Origin: JAAYCI01 sp964370295
GTDB taxonomy: Bacteria > Bacillota > Clostridia > Oscillospirales > Ruminococcaceae
Reading direction: 5' to 3'
DNA length: 64,000 bases
Assembly: GCA_964370295.1 (NCBI GenBank)
Contig: CAYJIR010000003.1
Span: forward strand, 1 to 64,000
This document shows positions 25,035 to 33,575 of this stretch, piece after piece. Every line of letters begins with the position of its first letter. The first letter of the stretch is position 1. A program made the position numbers and the translations under genes. The notes beneath the pieces are model-generated. The model ran no database searches. It worked only from the letters and a program-made list of their open reading frames with translations, and was not told the origin of the DNA.

Positions 25035-26489
25035 TTACATTTGCGAGGCCTCTGTAAGCAAACGTTGGCGCTCTTCCCATAACTTTGGGGAGAGGTCTAC
25101 ATAATAGCGGTGGGGAAACTCAAATCGCTTTACTTCCTCCCACAGCGTATCCACCTGCTCTTGGCAGTGGCTACGGATACTTTCTAAAGATGGGCAAATA
25201 TACACAAGTTTCCCGTTTCGATAAATGGGTGTGGATAGCAACTTCGCTGTACAATTATGGAAAGTTCGTCGTTTCCACGTTTCTAAAGGATCGAACAAAG
25301 TAAGGCCGTTTTCGGTTTGTACCTCTTCATTGTATAAGGTTACATAATCGGCCATGGCCTTGCCACTTTCATTGTCGTAAATTCTCCATAATTTCTTCAA
25401 ATGTGGCGTAGTGATTTTTTCGGCGGTTTCACTCAATTTAATTTTTGGAATATACTGCCCTTTTTCCCGAATAGCCGCCAATTTATAAACCCCGCCAAAA
25501 ACAGGATCGCTCTTAGAAGTGATAAGATTTTCTCCAATACCGAAAAAGTCTACCTGTGCGTCTTGCAAAAGCAAATCCCGAACAAGATGCTCATCTAAAG
25601 AATTAGAGGCACAAATTGGGCAATGGGAATACCCTGCCTCATCCAACAATTTTCGCGACCGTTTGCTTAGGTATGCAATATCCCCCGAATCAATACGAAT
25701 GCCTCGGGGTTGCAAACCCCGTGGTTTCAGCACCTCATCAAACACACGTATGGCATTGGGAACTCCACTATGCAACACACTATACGTGTCCACCAGTAAC
25801 AAACAATTCTCTGGGTACAACTCGGCATATTTGCGAAAAGCCTCATATTCGTTTTCAAACATTTGCACCCAACTATGCGCCATAGTACCCGAAGCCGGTA
25901 TACCAAATTCACGGGCTGCCATCGCACAACTTGTGGCCGCACAACCACCAATATAGGCGGCCCGTGCACCGTATAGTGCAGCATCGTACCCCTGTGCGCG
26001 ACGTGCACCAAACTCCAGCACTTTACGTCCCTGGCATGCACGCACCACCCGGTTTGACTTTGTGGCAATAAGGCTTTGGTGATTAAAGGTGAGCAACAAC
26101 AACGTTTCGATGAGTTGCGCCTCTATGCAAGGCCCCTCCACGGTCACAATGGGCTCACCGGGGAAAATAGGTGTACCTTCCTCCACAGCCCAAATATTGC
26201 AATGAAACCGAAACCGCAACAAATACATTAAGAATTCTTCGGAAAACTGCCCATGTGTGCGTAAATACTCTACATCATGTGTGGTGAAGCAAAAATGTTC
26301 CACCGCTTCAATAAATTGCGCAAGCCCTGCCATAATGGCAAAACCTCCACCGTCTGGTACTTTGCGAAAAAACATATCAAAAACCGAAATTTTTTCTTCA
26401 TACTTTTCGTTAAAATAGCCCGCAGCCATGGTTAGTTCGTAAAGGTCGGTCATCATTGCAAGATTACGCGCTGGCATTGTATGACTCAT
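25035..26489 (-). CDS. pncB: nicotinate phosphoribosyltransferase
   Basis: The 484-residue enzyme joins nicotinate and PRPP to form nicotinate mononucleotide, the entry step of NAD salvage. The N-terminus MMTDLYELTMAAGYF is diagnostic. EFGARRAQGYDAALYGARAAYIGGC is the central block, and GTMAHSWVQMF contains the catalytic-His region. GIRIDSGDIAYLSKRSRK binds the phosphoribosyl moiety. The C-terminal extension is typical of the longer Firmicutes enzymes. It lies downstream of the carboxypeptidase gene on the same strand, with an 86-bp gap. Confidence 0.95.
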   Translation of the reverse strand: MSHTMPARNLAMMTDLYELTMAAGYFNEKYEEKISVFDMFFRKVPDGGGFAIMAGLAQFIEAVEHFCFTTHDVEYLRTHGQFSEEFLMYLLRFRFHCNIWAVEEGTPIFPGEPIVTVEGPCIEAQLIETLLLLTFNHQSLIATKSNRVVRACQGRKVLEFGARRAQGYDAALYGARAAYIGGCAATSCAMAAREFGIPASGTMAHSWVQMFENEYEAFRKYAELYPENCLLLVDTYSVLHSGVPNAIRVFDEVLKPRGLQPRGIRIDSGDIAYLSKRSRKLLDEAGYSHCPICASNSLDEHLVRDLLLQDAQVDFFGIGENLITSKSDPVFGGVYKLAAIREKGQYIPKIKLSETAEKITTPHLKKLWRIYDNESGKAMADYVTLYNEEVQTENGLTLFDPLETWKRRTFHNCTAKLLSTPIYRNGKLVYICPSLESIRSHCQEQVDTLWEEVKRFEFPHRYYVDLSPKLWEERQRLLTEASQM

Positions 26490-26575
26490 GGGGCAGTGTC
26501 TCCTTTGTTATCGGTTAACTGAAAGCAACCAAATGTTTCCCTCTGCTAACCATTTAATAAACTACAAAACAACAA

Positions 26576-28060
26576 CTACTTTCGCTTCTTTTTTGAACGA
26601 AGGTACCCAGAAAATAGAGCCAGGCAAATGTACAGGACCACCGCCAAAAAGACAAGCCCTAAAATCATAAGAAAAAAAGTGGATTTAAAAAAATCTTGCA
26701 CGTTACGAACGGCATATAAAAAGAAATCTCTATCGGCACCGCTTTGTGTTACTAGCTCAGAGGTGCCTATCACACCGGCCGGCTCTCCGTCCATAAGCAG
26801 CGATACCGTAACCGTCCCCATAGGAGTTCCCTCCTCTAAAGGCGCTTGTGCGAAATCTGGCACCGTGAACTGCAACTCTGTTTCGGTAACACAGCCACTT
26901 TCCTCGCTGGGCATAATGGTATATAAATTGTTTAAAGGTATCAGCTTCACATTGTCGCTTTCTCGGTTATAGCGTAATGGAACCTCGGTGATGGGTTGGC
27001 TTGTATCTAACACCGGGCTTACCTCGAAGTTGGCAAAGGCCCAATCCAATAAAAGACCTGTTTCGTATAGGGCCGCACGTGTTTGCGCAGGCTGCAACTC
27101 GGCGCCCACTGCATCGGCTTCATCCGGGCTTCCAAGCACCACACAAATATAGCGTGCCTCTTCGGTTTCAGACATCGTGGCCAGGTTTTGCCACGGGCCT
27201 AAGGTACCGGTTTTCCCGGCCTGCACCGCCCCTTGTGCCGCACCCAAAGCCGTATAATACGGGCTTGTTTCCACGATAAGCCTGTTAGAGTTGAAAATAT
27301 TATATGGTTCTGAATGTGCCTCATGGGCCGCCATTTCATACTGGCTTGTACCAGATATCTCCACGAGTTCAGGAAAGGTGCAAAACTCCCGCAAAATTAA
27401 GCTCATATCTCTTGCCGTGGTAACATTTTGATCTGATAGGCCTGTTGGATCTACAAAAGTAGTGCCCGTACAACCCAATGCCTGGGCTCGGCTGTTCATC
27501 ATAAAATAAAAATTTTCCACATAGCCGCCAGACACATAATCGGCTAAAATCAAGGCTGCTTCGTTTCCGCTGGGTAGAAGCAAAGCATAAAGGAGTTCGC
27601 GCACACTAAGAGTCTCCCCCCTGCGAATGTCTGCAAGAGAAGCATTGAGCCCATATAATTCATCAAAAATCCAGTCTTGGTCTGCTGTAACGGTTTCTTC
27701 ATCTAGATTGGCCACATGCTCTATGGTTATAATGGCTGTCATCAGCTTTACCAAACTGGCCGACACCATCGGTGTATCTGCATTTTTTTCGTAAACGGCA
27801 AGCCCCGTGTCTTCATTCACCAAAATAGCGGCCCCGGCGGCGAGTTCAAACGGCGGCAAATACAAGCCCTGTTCCTCACCACCCGGGCGCACATTTGGCA
27901 AAACAACTTCCACCTCGGCCGGCTCTACTACTTCACTGGTCGCAGAGCTGATTTCAGCCGACTGTGGTACCTCAGAAGCAAAAACAGTAATCGGAGCACC
28001 TAAAAAACAAAATGACAAAATAAAAACAACAACATTCAAACGGTGTTTTTTCAAAATCAT
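26576..28060 (-). CDS. D-alanyl-D-alanine carboxypeptidase (penicillin-binding protein, DacF-like)
   Basis: The 494-residue peptidoglycan enzyme trims D-Ala from stem peptides outside the membrane. A signal peptide (to about residue 28) is followed by an S11 serine peptidase domain. Its motifs are S-x-x-K in SASLVKLM, S-x-N in LPSGNEAA and K-T-G in GKTGTLG. A beta-sandwich domain follows, then a C-terminal transmembrane helix with a basic KKKRK tail as membrane anchor. ATG at 28060 behind AGAGG is preferred over the TTG one codon earlier. Confidence 0.93.
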   Translation of the reverse strand: MILKKHRLNVVVFILSFCFLGAPITVFASEVPQSAEISSATSEVVEPAEVEVVLPNVRPGGEEQGLYLPPFELAAGAAILVNEDTGLAVYEKNADTPMVSASLVKLMTAIITIEHVANLDEETVTADQDWIFDELYGLNASLADIRRGETLSVRELLYALLLPSGNEAALILADYVSGGYVENFYFMMNSRAQALGCTGTTFVDPTGLSDQNVTTARDMSLILREFCTFPELVEISGTSQYEMAAHEAHSEPYNIFNSNRLIVETSPYYTALGAAQGAVQAGKTGTLGPWQNLATMSETEEARYICVVLGSPDEADAVGAELQPAQTRAALYETGLLLDWAFANFEVSPVLDTSQPITEVPLRYNRESDNVKLIPLNNLYTIMPSEESGCVTETELQFTVPDFAQAPLEEGTPMGTVTVSLLMDGEPAGVIGTSELVTQSGADRDFFLYAVRNVQDFFKSTFFLMILGLVFLAVVLYICLALFSGYLRSKKKRK

Positions 28061-28410
28061 CAAACAAAAAACCTCTTAAAAAACCAAGCATAGCCGGTTT
28101 TTATTTCATATTTTCAATTTCTATGGCCATGCACATAGTAAAATATTATTTTTCTCTCCAACCACTACGCGCCCCTATATCACAAACAATTATATAATGC
28201 TTATCCTTCAATATGGTATATACAAACAGTTATTTGATACACACACTTAATTTAGTATACACATTTACAGTATACACGTTTTTTTCTTTGGAAACAAGGG
28301 CACAAAAGTTATGGTATACAAAAACACAAAATTTGTGTGATTTGTAAAAAAATGATTTATTTTCGACGGAATATTCTAGCAACTATCGAGCACATTTATC
28401 GGAAATTTTC
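28061..28410. other. divergent region between dacF-like gene and V-ATPase operon
   Basis: No gene is visible. It carries a cluster of GTATAC motifs (28216-28319, separate entry) and AT-rich DNA. The V-ATPase promoter follows at 28411. Confidence 0.5.
28216..28319. promoter_or_regulatory. cluster of four GTATAC-type palindromes
   Basis: GTATATAC occurs at 28216-28223, and GTATAC at 28255-28260, 28270-28275 and 28314-28319, mostly followed by A/C-rich DNA. The inner two are 15 bp apart. Such a cluster between two divergent genes could be a repressor-binding array. The regulator is unknown. Confidence 0.4.
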
Positions 28411-28439
28411 TTGTGTTTTAAAATTTACTATGCTATTAT
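28411..28439 (+). promoter_or_regulatory. promoter of the V-ATPase operon
   Basis: TTGTGT (28411-28416), a 17-bp spacer and TATTAT (28434-28439) lie about 100 bp upstream of the first V-ATPase start codon. Confidence 0.5.
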
Positions 28440-28535
28440 AAATTTGAGAATGCTGTGTTTCTCATTTCTTTTTTCACTTGAAAAGTAGTTTCCAACCGAT
28501 GATGAGTTAGCAAACAGAAATACGAGGTGATATCT

Positions 28536-28844
28536 TTGGCATTAGATGCAATTGACGTGGTACGCAATGCAGAATTGAAAGCAGAAGAAACTGTGCGCAC
28601 TGCTTCTTCTTCGGCAACACAGCTGGTGGGCAATGCCGAAAAGCAAGCGGCCGACATTGTGGGCACGGCAAAAGACAATGCACGCAAGCAAGTGGAAGAT
28701 GTTGTTTCCAACTCACAGCAAGAAAATACAGACGCTTTGGAAAAGGCTTTTGTAGCGCTTGGGGCAGAAATGCAAGCCTTTCGCGATGGTGCGCTTTCGC
28801 GGCAAAGTGATGCAATTCAAGCTGTACTAAAGGCACTGGTCTAG
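28536..28844 (+). CDS. ntpF: V-type ATPase peripheral stalk subunit (NtpF/AhaH-like)
   Basis: The 102-residue protein is an almost continuous coiled coil rich in Ala, Glu and Gln. It pairs with subunit E to form the outer stalk of the rotary ATPase. Start choice: GAGGTG at 28523-28528 acts as the ribosome site, so TTG at 28536 is preferred over the GTG that overlaps it. It is the first gene of a nine-gene operon in the same order as the Enterococcus hirae ntp operon (F-I-K-E-C-G-A-B-D). Confidence 0.8.
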   Translation: MALDAIDVVRNAELKAEETVRTASSSATQLVGNAEKQAADIVGTAKDNARKQVEDVVSNSQQENTDALEKAFVALGAEMQAFRDGALSRQSDAIQAVLKALV

Positions 28845-28900
28845 CTTTACTGCATCGTATAGATGCGGTGACAGTGCAAGAAAAGGAGGGATTGTAACAA

Positions 28901-30958
28901 TTGGCCGTATTAGAAATGGAGCATTTTGAACTGTGCGCCATGAGACGGGACCGCAAACAAATTTTAGAGTTATTGCAGCGTCGAGGCATTGTGGAACTAC
29001 GGGATTTGTCTGTGGATGGAGAGGTGTTTGAAAAACTGGATACAAGCAGTGTTCAAACGCTGCTTGAAAAAAATGCTCAAACAGCGCGTCAAGCTGCCGA
29101 AGTTGTAGGCCGCTACGCCGAGATTAAAGCACCCCCTCTTTCCTTTTTACGTGGCCGAGACAGTTGGAGCGTGCAAGAGCATGAGGCTTTTTGCAAACGA
29201 GAAACCGAGGTATTGCAGCTGGCACAAAATATACTTGCAGACGAGCGAGAAATTGCAGAGATTAACGCAGAATTTTTACGCTATGATTTGCAAATACAAG
29301 CACTGGGGCCTTGGCTGGATTTGCCTGTGGCACAAACCTTCTCTGGCACAAAGAAAACAGCAGTTTTCATTGGAAGCATCGAAGGCGAGTTGACCGAGAG
29401 CGAGATACTGGAACAATTGGCAAACGAGGCACCGCAGTTAGACCATTTTCATTTGGAAATCATTTCCACTGTGCCAATGCAAACCAACCTCTGTGTCATC
29501 GTTTTAAAAGCGCAAGCAGAACAGGCAGAAGAGGCTTTGCGACAAATTGGATTTGCAAAACCGGCCTCGGCCACACACCGCTTGCCAAAAGAGAAGCTGG
29601 AACAACTGCTAGCAAAACAAGACGAAGCCAAAAATCGCAAAAAAAGTATTGAAACACAAATAAACGCGATTATACAAAAAGATGGCAACAAAGTATTGGA
29701 TGACCTTCACCGCTTGGAAGACCATATGCAAATGCGGGCGGAAAAATACCACGCCATAGAAAACTTGGCACAATCAAACCACACCTTTGTTTTGGAAGGC
29801 TTTGTTCCACAGAAGTTTGCCACTTCGCTACGCAAAGAGGTGGAAGATAAATTTGAGTGTGCCGTAGATACCTATCATGTGGGCTACGATAATTTAGAGT
29901 GCCCCACTGCCGTGGAGAACAAATGGTTCCCACGACCAGCCGAAACCGTTCTAGAGAGCTACAGTTTGCCAAACAGACGCGAGCTGGATCCCACACCCAT
30001 TATGAGTATTTTTTACTTCATTATGTTTGGGCTGATGTTCTCAGACTTTGGCTATGGCCTGCTTTTGGCCGGTGGCACAGCATTTTGCCTTCTTAAATTT
30101 AAAGGCATGGAAGACGGTTGGAAAAAGCAACTGCAACTATTCTTCTGGTGTGGCGTATCCACCATGTTCTGGGGCGTGGTCTTTTCTAGCTACTTCGGGG
30201 ATGTTGTAGATGTAGTAGCGCAAACATTCTTTGGCCGGCCAGAAACAGCAGAAACTTTAATGCCTCCACTGTGGTTCTTGCCCTTGGATGACCCCATGCG
30301 TCTTTTGATGTTTTGTCTTGCCATTGGGGTTGTGCACTTGTCTGTGGGGTATGTTCTAAATGGGGTAAACAGTTTCCGTCGTGGTGATTATACCGCTGTT
30401 TTATACGATGCCGTTTTCCCTGGGCTTTTTGTTTACCCACTTGTTTTCATCTTGCTAGGCACCGAAATGTTTGCCGGTATGCTGGGTGGAACCGAACCCC
30501 TGCTTGCCCTACCACCGGTTATGAACACCGTGTTTGCCGCTGTGGCAGTTATTTGTGCACTGGGTGTTATTTTTACCGGCGGGCGCGAAAGCAAAAACTG
30601 GGGAAAAAGAATATTGAAAGGCGTATACGCGCTTTACAATGTGGTTTCCGGTTGGCTGTCCGACATTCTAAGCTATTCGCGCCTTTTGGCACTTGGGCTT
30701 GCCACCGGTGTTATCGCATCGGTTATGAACCAGCTTGGAGCCATGGGCGGCGGCGGTGCGATTGGTGCTATCCTATTCATTATCGTTTTTGCCGTAGGAC
30801 AATCTTTGAACTTTGGCATCAATGTACTGGGTGCCTATGTGCACTCCAATCGTCTTGAGTTTGTAGAGTTTTTCGGAAAGTTCTACGAGGGTGGCGGACG
30901 CAAGTTTGCACCTTTGGGAATACATACTAAGTATTATAAAATTGAGGAGGAAATTTAA
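28901..30958 (+). CDS. ntpI: V-type ATP synthase subunit I
   Basis: The 685-residue subunit has a cytoplasmic coiled-coil N-terminal half and about eight C-terminal helices. It forms the ion half-channels and anchors the stalks. The helix SYSRLLALGLATGVIASVMN carries the conserved Arg that releases the ion from the c-ring. The start is TTG at 28901 with a strong AAAGGAGGG site. It overlaps neither neighbour; subunit K begins 2 bp after its stop. Confidence 0.95.
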   Translation: MAVLEMEHFELCAMRRDRKQILELLQRRGIVELRDLSVDGEVFEKLDTSSVQTLLEKNAQTARQAAEVVGRYAEIKAPPLSFLRGRDSWSVQEHEAFCKRETEVLQLAQNILADEREIAEINAEFLRYDLQIQALGPWLDLPVAQTFSGTKKTAVFIGSIEGELTESEILEQLANEAPQLDHFHLEIISTVPMQTNLCVIVLKAQAEQAEEALRQIGFAKPASATHRLPKEKLEQLLAKQDEAKNRKKSIETQINAIIQKDGNKVLDDLHRLEDHMQMRAEKYHAIENLAQSNHTFVLEGFVPQKFATSLRKEVEDKFECAVDTYHVGYDNLECPTAVENKWFPRPAETVLESYSLPNRRELDPTPIMSIFYFIMFGLMFSDFGYGLLLAGGTAFCLLKFKGMEDGWKKQLQLFFWCGVSTMFWGVVFSSYFGDVVDVVAQTFFGRPETAETLMPPLWFLPLDDPMRLLMFCLAIGVVHLSVGYVLNGVNSFRRGDYTAVLYDAVFPGLFVYPLVFILLGTEMFAGMLGGTEPLLALPPVMNTVFAAVAVICALGVIFTGGRESKNWGKRILKGVYALYNVVSGWLSDILSYSRLLALGLATGVIASVMNQLGAMGGGGAIGAILFIIVFAVGQSLNFGINVLGAYVHSNRLEFVEFFGKFYEGGGRKFAPLGIHTKYYKIEEEI

Positions 30959-30959
30959 T

Positions 30960-31460
30960 ATGACTGGAGCAGAAATTTTTTCTGGGTTAGGAATGTTCTT
31001 TGCAGTATTAGGAGTAGCCGTGGCATCTTTTTTACCGGGTTGGGGTTCGGCTAGAGCTGTTGGTATGGCCGGCCAAAGTGCGGCCGCCGTGGTAACCGAT
31101 GACCCAAGCATGTTTGGTAAAGTGTTGATTTTACAGCTGTTGCCGGGCACGCAGGGCATCTACGGCCTATTGATTGCTTTTATTGCCATGTCTCAAATTG
31201 GCCTCATTGGCGGATCTCCCGAAATGAGCATTGTAAAAGGCCTTGGCTATCTTGCTGCTTGCTTGCCCATTGGCATTGTTGGCCTTATTTCAGCCATCAA
31301 CCAAGCAAAAGCCTCTATCGCCTCCATCAACCTCGTGGCCAAACGCCCGGATCAATTCGGCAAGGCTATGATTTTCCCCGCCATGGTAGAAACCTATGCC
31401 ATTTTGGCCCTGCTTATAAGCCTTTTGGCTCTCATCGGTTTAAACGGCTTATCCATCTAA
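30960..31460 (+). CDS. ntpK: V-type ATP synthase subunit K (c-ring)
   Basis: The 166-residue membrane rotor subunit has four helices (two fused hairpins). L61, T64 and Q65 in LPGTQG, Q115 in INQAK and E144 in MVETYAIL line up with the Na+ ligands known from the E. hirae NtpK ring (L61, T64, Q65, Q110, E139). This points to a Na+-coupled rather than H+-coupled enzyme. ATG at 30960 has AGGAGG upstream and is inside the last gene's spacing. Confidence 0.95.
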   Translation: MTGAEIFSGLGMFFAVLGVAVASFLPGWGSARAVGMAGQSAAAVVTDDPSMFGKVLILQLLPGTQGIYGLLIAFIAMSQIGLIGGSPEMSIVKGLGYLAACLPIGIVGLISAINQAKASIASINLVAKRPDQFGKAMIFPAMVETYAILALLISLLALIGLNGLSI

Positions 31461-31510
31461 GGCTTGAATCTTAATACAAAATTTAATAATCAAGCAAAGG
31501 AGGAGAAGCC

Positions 31511-32110
31511 GTGGCAGGTCTTGACAAAATCATCAAGGAAATTGCAGACGAGGCAAGTGCCGAGGCAAAGTCTGTGCTAGACAATGCCAAAGCACAAGCC
31601 GACGACATTTTGGAAGCGGCCCGCAACGAAGCCGAGGCTCTACACGAGAAAAGCGATTTAGCGGCTAAACAACACCGCAATGAAATAGAGCAATCGCGCA
31701 ACTCAGCTCTGGCTTTACAAAAACGTCAACGCCTTTTAGAAACCAAACAAAGCTTGTTAAACGACACATTAGAAAAGGCGCGCGAAGAATTGTATGCCTT
31801 GCCCGCAGACCTTTACTTTACATTGCTGTTAAAATTGGCTGTACAAGTAGTGGAAGAGGGCGAGGGTGAAATGATGCTGTGCGAAAAAGATGCACAGCGT
31901 TTGCCACCAGATTTCGAAGCAAAGCTGGCGGCCGTTTTGCCAAAGGGCAGTACCATACATATTTCCAAGGAAATACGCCCTGTAGACGGGGGTTTTGTGT
32001 TGAAGTATGGAGATGTAGAGGCCAACTGCTCGTTTGCGGCCATCTTTGACGCACGCCGTGAAGAATTTGCCGATATCATCAGCCCAATTTTGTTCGGCAT
32101 TGCACAATAG
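31511..32110 (+). CDS. ntpE: V-type ATP synthase subunit E
   Basis: The 199-residue peripheral stalk subunit has a long Ala/Glu/Lys coiled coil (residues about 1-110) and a globular C-terminal domain (PVDGGFVLKYGDVEANCSF). It links subunit A/B hexamers to subunit I together with the small stalk protein encoded first in the operon. The start is GTG at 31511 behind AAGGAGGAG. Confidence 0.92.
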   Translation: MAGLDKIIKEIADEASAEAKSVLDNAKAQADDILEAARNEAEALHEKSDLAAKQHRNEIEQSRNSALALQKRQRLLETKQSLLNDTLEKAREELYALPADLYFTLLLKLAVQVVEEGEGEMMLCEKDAQRLPPDFEAKLAAVLPKGSTIHISKEIRPVDGGFVLKYGDVEANCSFAAIFDARREEFADIISPILFGIAQ

Positions 32111-32146
32111 TGCAAAGAAAAACGGTATGCGAAAGGAGGGGCAGCA

Positions 32147-33127
32147 GTGGCAGAAGAATACATTTATGCGGTCACACGAGTACATATGGCAGAGCAAAAT
32201 TTGCTTAGCACACAAGACCTAGAGCAGATGATTTCCTTGCCAAAAGCCGAAGATGTGTTTCGTTTTTTAGCAGACAAAGGCTGGGGCAATGCCGAAACAC
32301 CTACAAATAATGCAGAGGCCTTGCTGGCCGCCGAAACCGAAAAAACATGGGGCTTAATACAAGAATTGGCTGGCGAGATAGAGCCGTTCAATGTGTTTCG
32401 TTATGCGAACGACTATCATAATGTAAAAGCCGCCATCAAATTAAGCTATGTTTCTAACGAAGAAAAAGACCAAGAGCATTACTTTATTCCCTATGGCACA
32501 GTGGCAACCGATAAAATCAAAAAAGCTGCAAGTGAACACGATTTCTCTTCTCTACCGGAGAACTTGGCCAAAGCAGGGCAAGAGGCCTACGAAGTTTTAG
32601 TGCAAACCAGCAATGGCCAGCAATGCGACATGGTGCTGGACCGTGCTGCACTTTGTGATATCGGTATGGCCGGTGAGGCAACCAATAGTGAACTGTTGCG
32701 CCGCTATGCTGAAATTGTGGTGGATGCAGCCAATATTAAAGCCGCTGTTCGTTGCCAGCGCATGGGTAAAAAACGCGACTTTATTGATCGCGTCCTAGCA
32801 CCTGTGGGCAGTTTAGATATCAAAACTCTTAAGGAAACCGCAGCCGATAAAGCCGAGACCATTTATGCTTATTTGGAAACTACGGCCTATGCCGGTGCTG
32901 TAGAGGCTTTAAAAACCTCCATGGCTGCATTCGAAAGCTGGTGTGAAGATGAGATGATTCGTATGATTCGTCCACAGCGCACACAGTATTTCGGCCTGGA
33001 GCCACTGGCCGCCTTTATTTTGGGGCGAGAAAATGAAATTCGCATGGCGAGGCTTATTCTCAGCACCAAAATCAACCATCTAAGCAACGATTCGCTTAGG
33101 GAAAGGCTGAGGGAAATGTATGTATAA
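32147..33127 (+). CDS. ntpC: V-type ATP synthase subunit C
   Basis: The 326-residue subunit is an all-helical cone-shaped protein that connects the central rotor to the K ring. The N-terminal AVTRVHMAEQNLLS and the C-terminal GRENEIRMARLILSTKIN are typical of the family. The start is GTG at 32147 behind AAAGGAGGGG. Its last codons overlap the start of the next gene by 8 bp. Confidence 0.92.
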   Translation: MAEEYIYAVTRVHMAEQNLLSTQDLEQMISLPKAEDVFRFLADKGWGNAETPTNNAEALLAAETEKTWGLIQELAGEIEPFNVFRYANDYHNVKAAIKLSYVSNEEKDQEHYFIPYGTVATDKIKKAASEHDFSSLPENLAKAGQEAYEVLVQTSNGQQCDMVLDRAALCDIGMAGEATNSELLRRYAEIVVDAANIKAAVRCQRMGKKRDFIDRVLAPVGSLDIKTLKETAADKAETIYAYLETTAYAGAVEALKTSMAAFESWCEDEMIRMIRPQRTQYFGLEPLAAFILGRENEIRMARLILSTKINHLSNDSLRERLREMYV

Positions 33128-33443
33128 GATTGCAGTTCTGGGCGACAGAGACAGCATCTACGGCTTTGCCTCAGTGGGTCTGGACATTTATCCTGTATCA
33201 GATGACGGTAAAGCCTCCAAATTGTTAAAACAGCTCGTGGAAAACGGTTATGCCGTTGTGTATATTACAGAGCAATTGTATGAACAACTGGAAAAAGAAC
33301 GTGCCCTCTATGCCGAAACACCTTTGCCGGCGCTCATCCCCATACCGGGCGTGTACGGGAATACGGGAATTGGCATTTCTCAGGTTAAACAGTCGGTGGA
33401 ACGTGCCGTTGGTTCCGACATTATCTTTGGCAACAATGGCTAA
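33120..33443 (+). CDS. ntpG: V-type ATP synthase subunit F
   Basis: This small rotor protein has 107 residues, with MYKIAVLGDRDSIYGFASVGLDIYPV at the start, a Rossmann-like fold with a flexible C-terminus. It stabilises the central shaft with subunit D. The start codon overlaps the end of subunit C, implying translational coupling. About 130 bp then separate it from subunit A, the largest gap in the operon. Confidence 0.93.
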   Translation: MYKIAVLGDRDSIYGFASVGLDIYPVSDDGKASKLLKQLVENGYAVVYITEQLYEQLEKERALYAETPLPALIPIPGVYGNTGIGISQVKQSVERAVGSDIIFGNNG

Positions 33444-33575
33444 AAGCCCACAACGAAACATTTAAAGTAGGGTTAATATCTACATACACCTTTATTGGTT
33501 GCAGTGGTATTGCCCAAGAAATTGAAACCCAAGGCCTCAAAAAGGCGGCGGTTTGGGAAGGACGGATTGGAGAAT

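Noticed and set aside
24877..25080. Minus-strand 67-residue open frame after pncB
   Set aside because: It overlaps the end of pncB in another frame, has no ribosome site and no recognisable composition.
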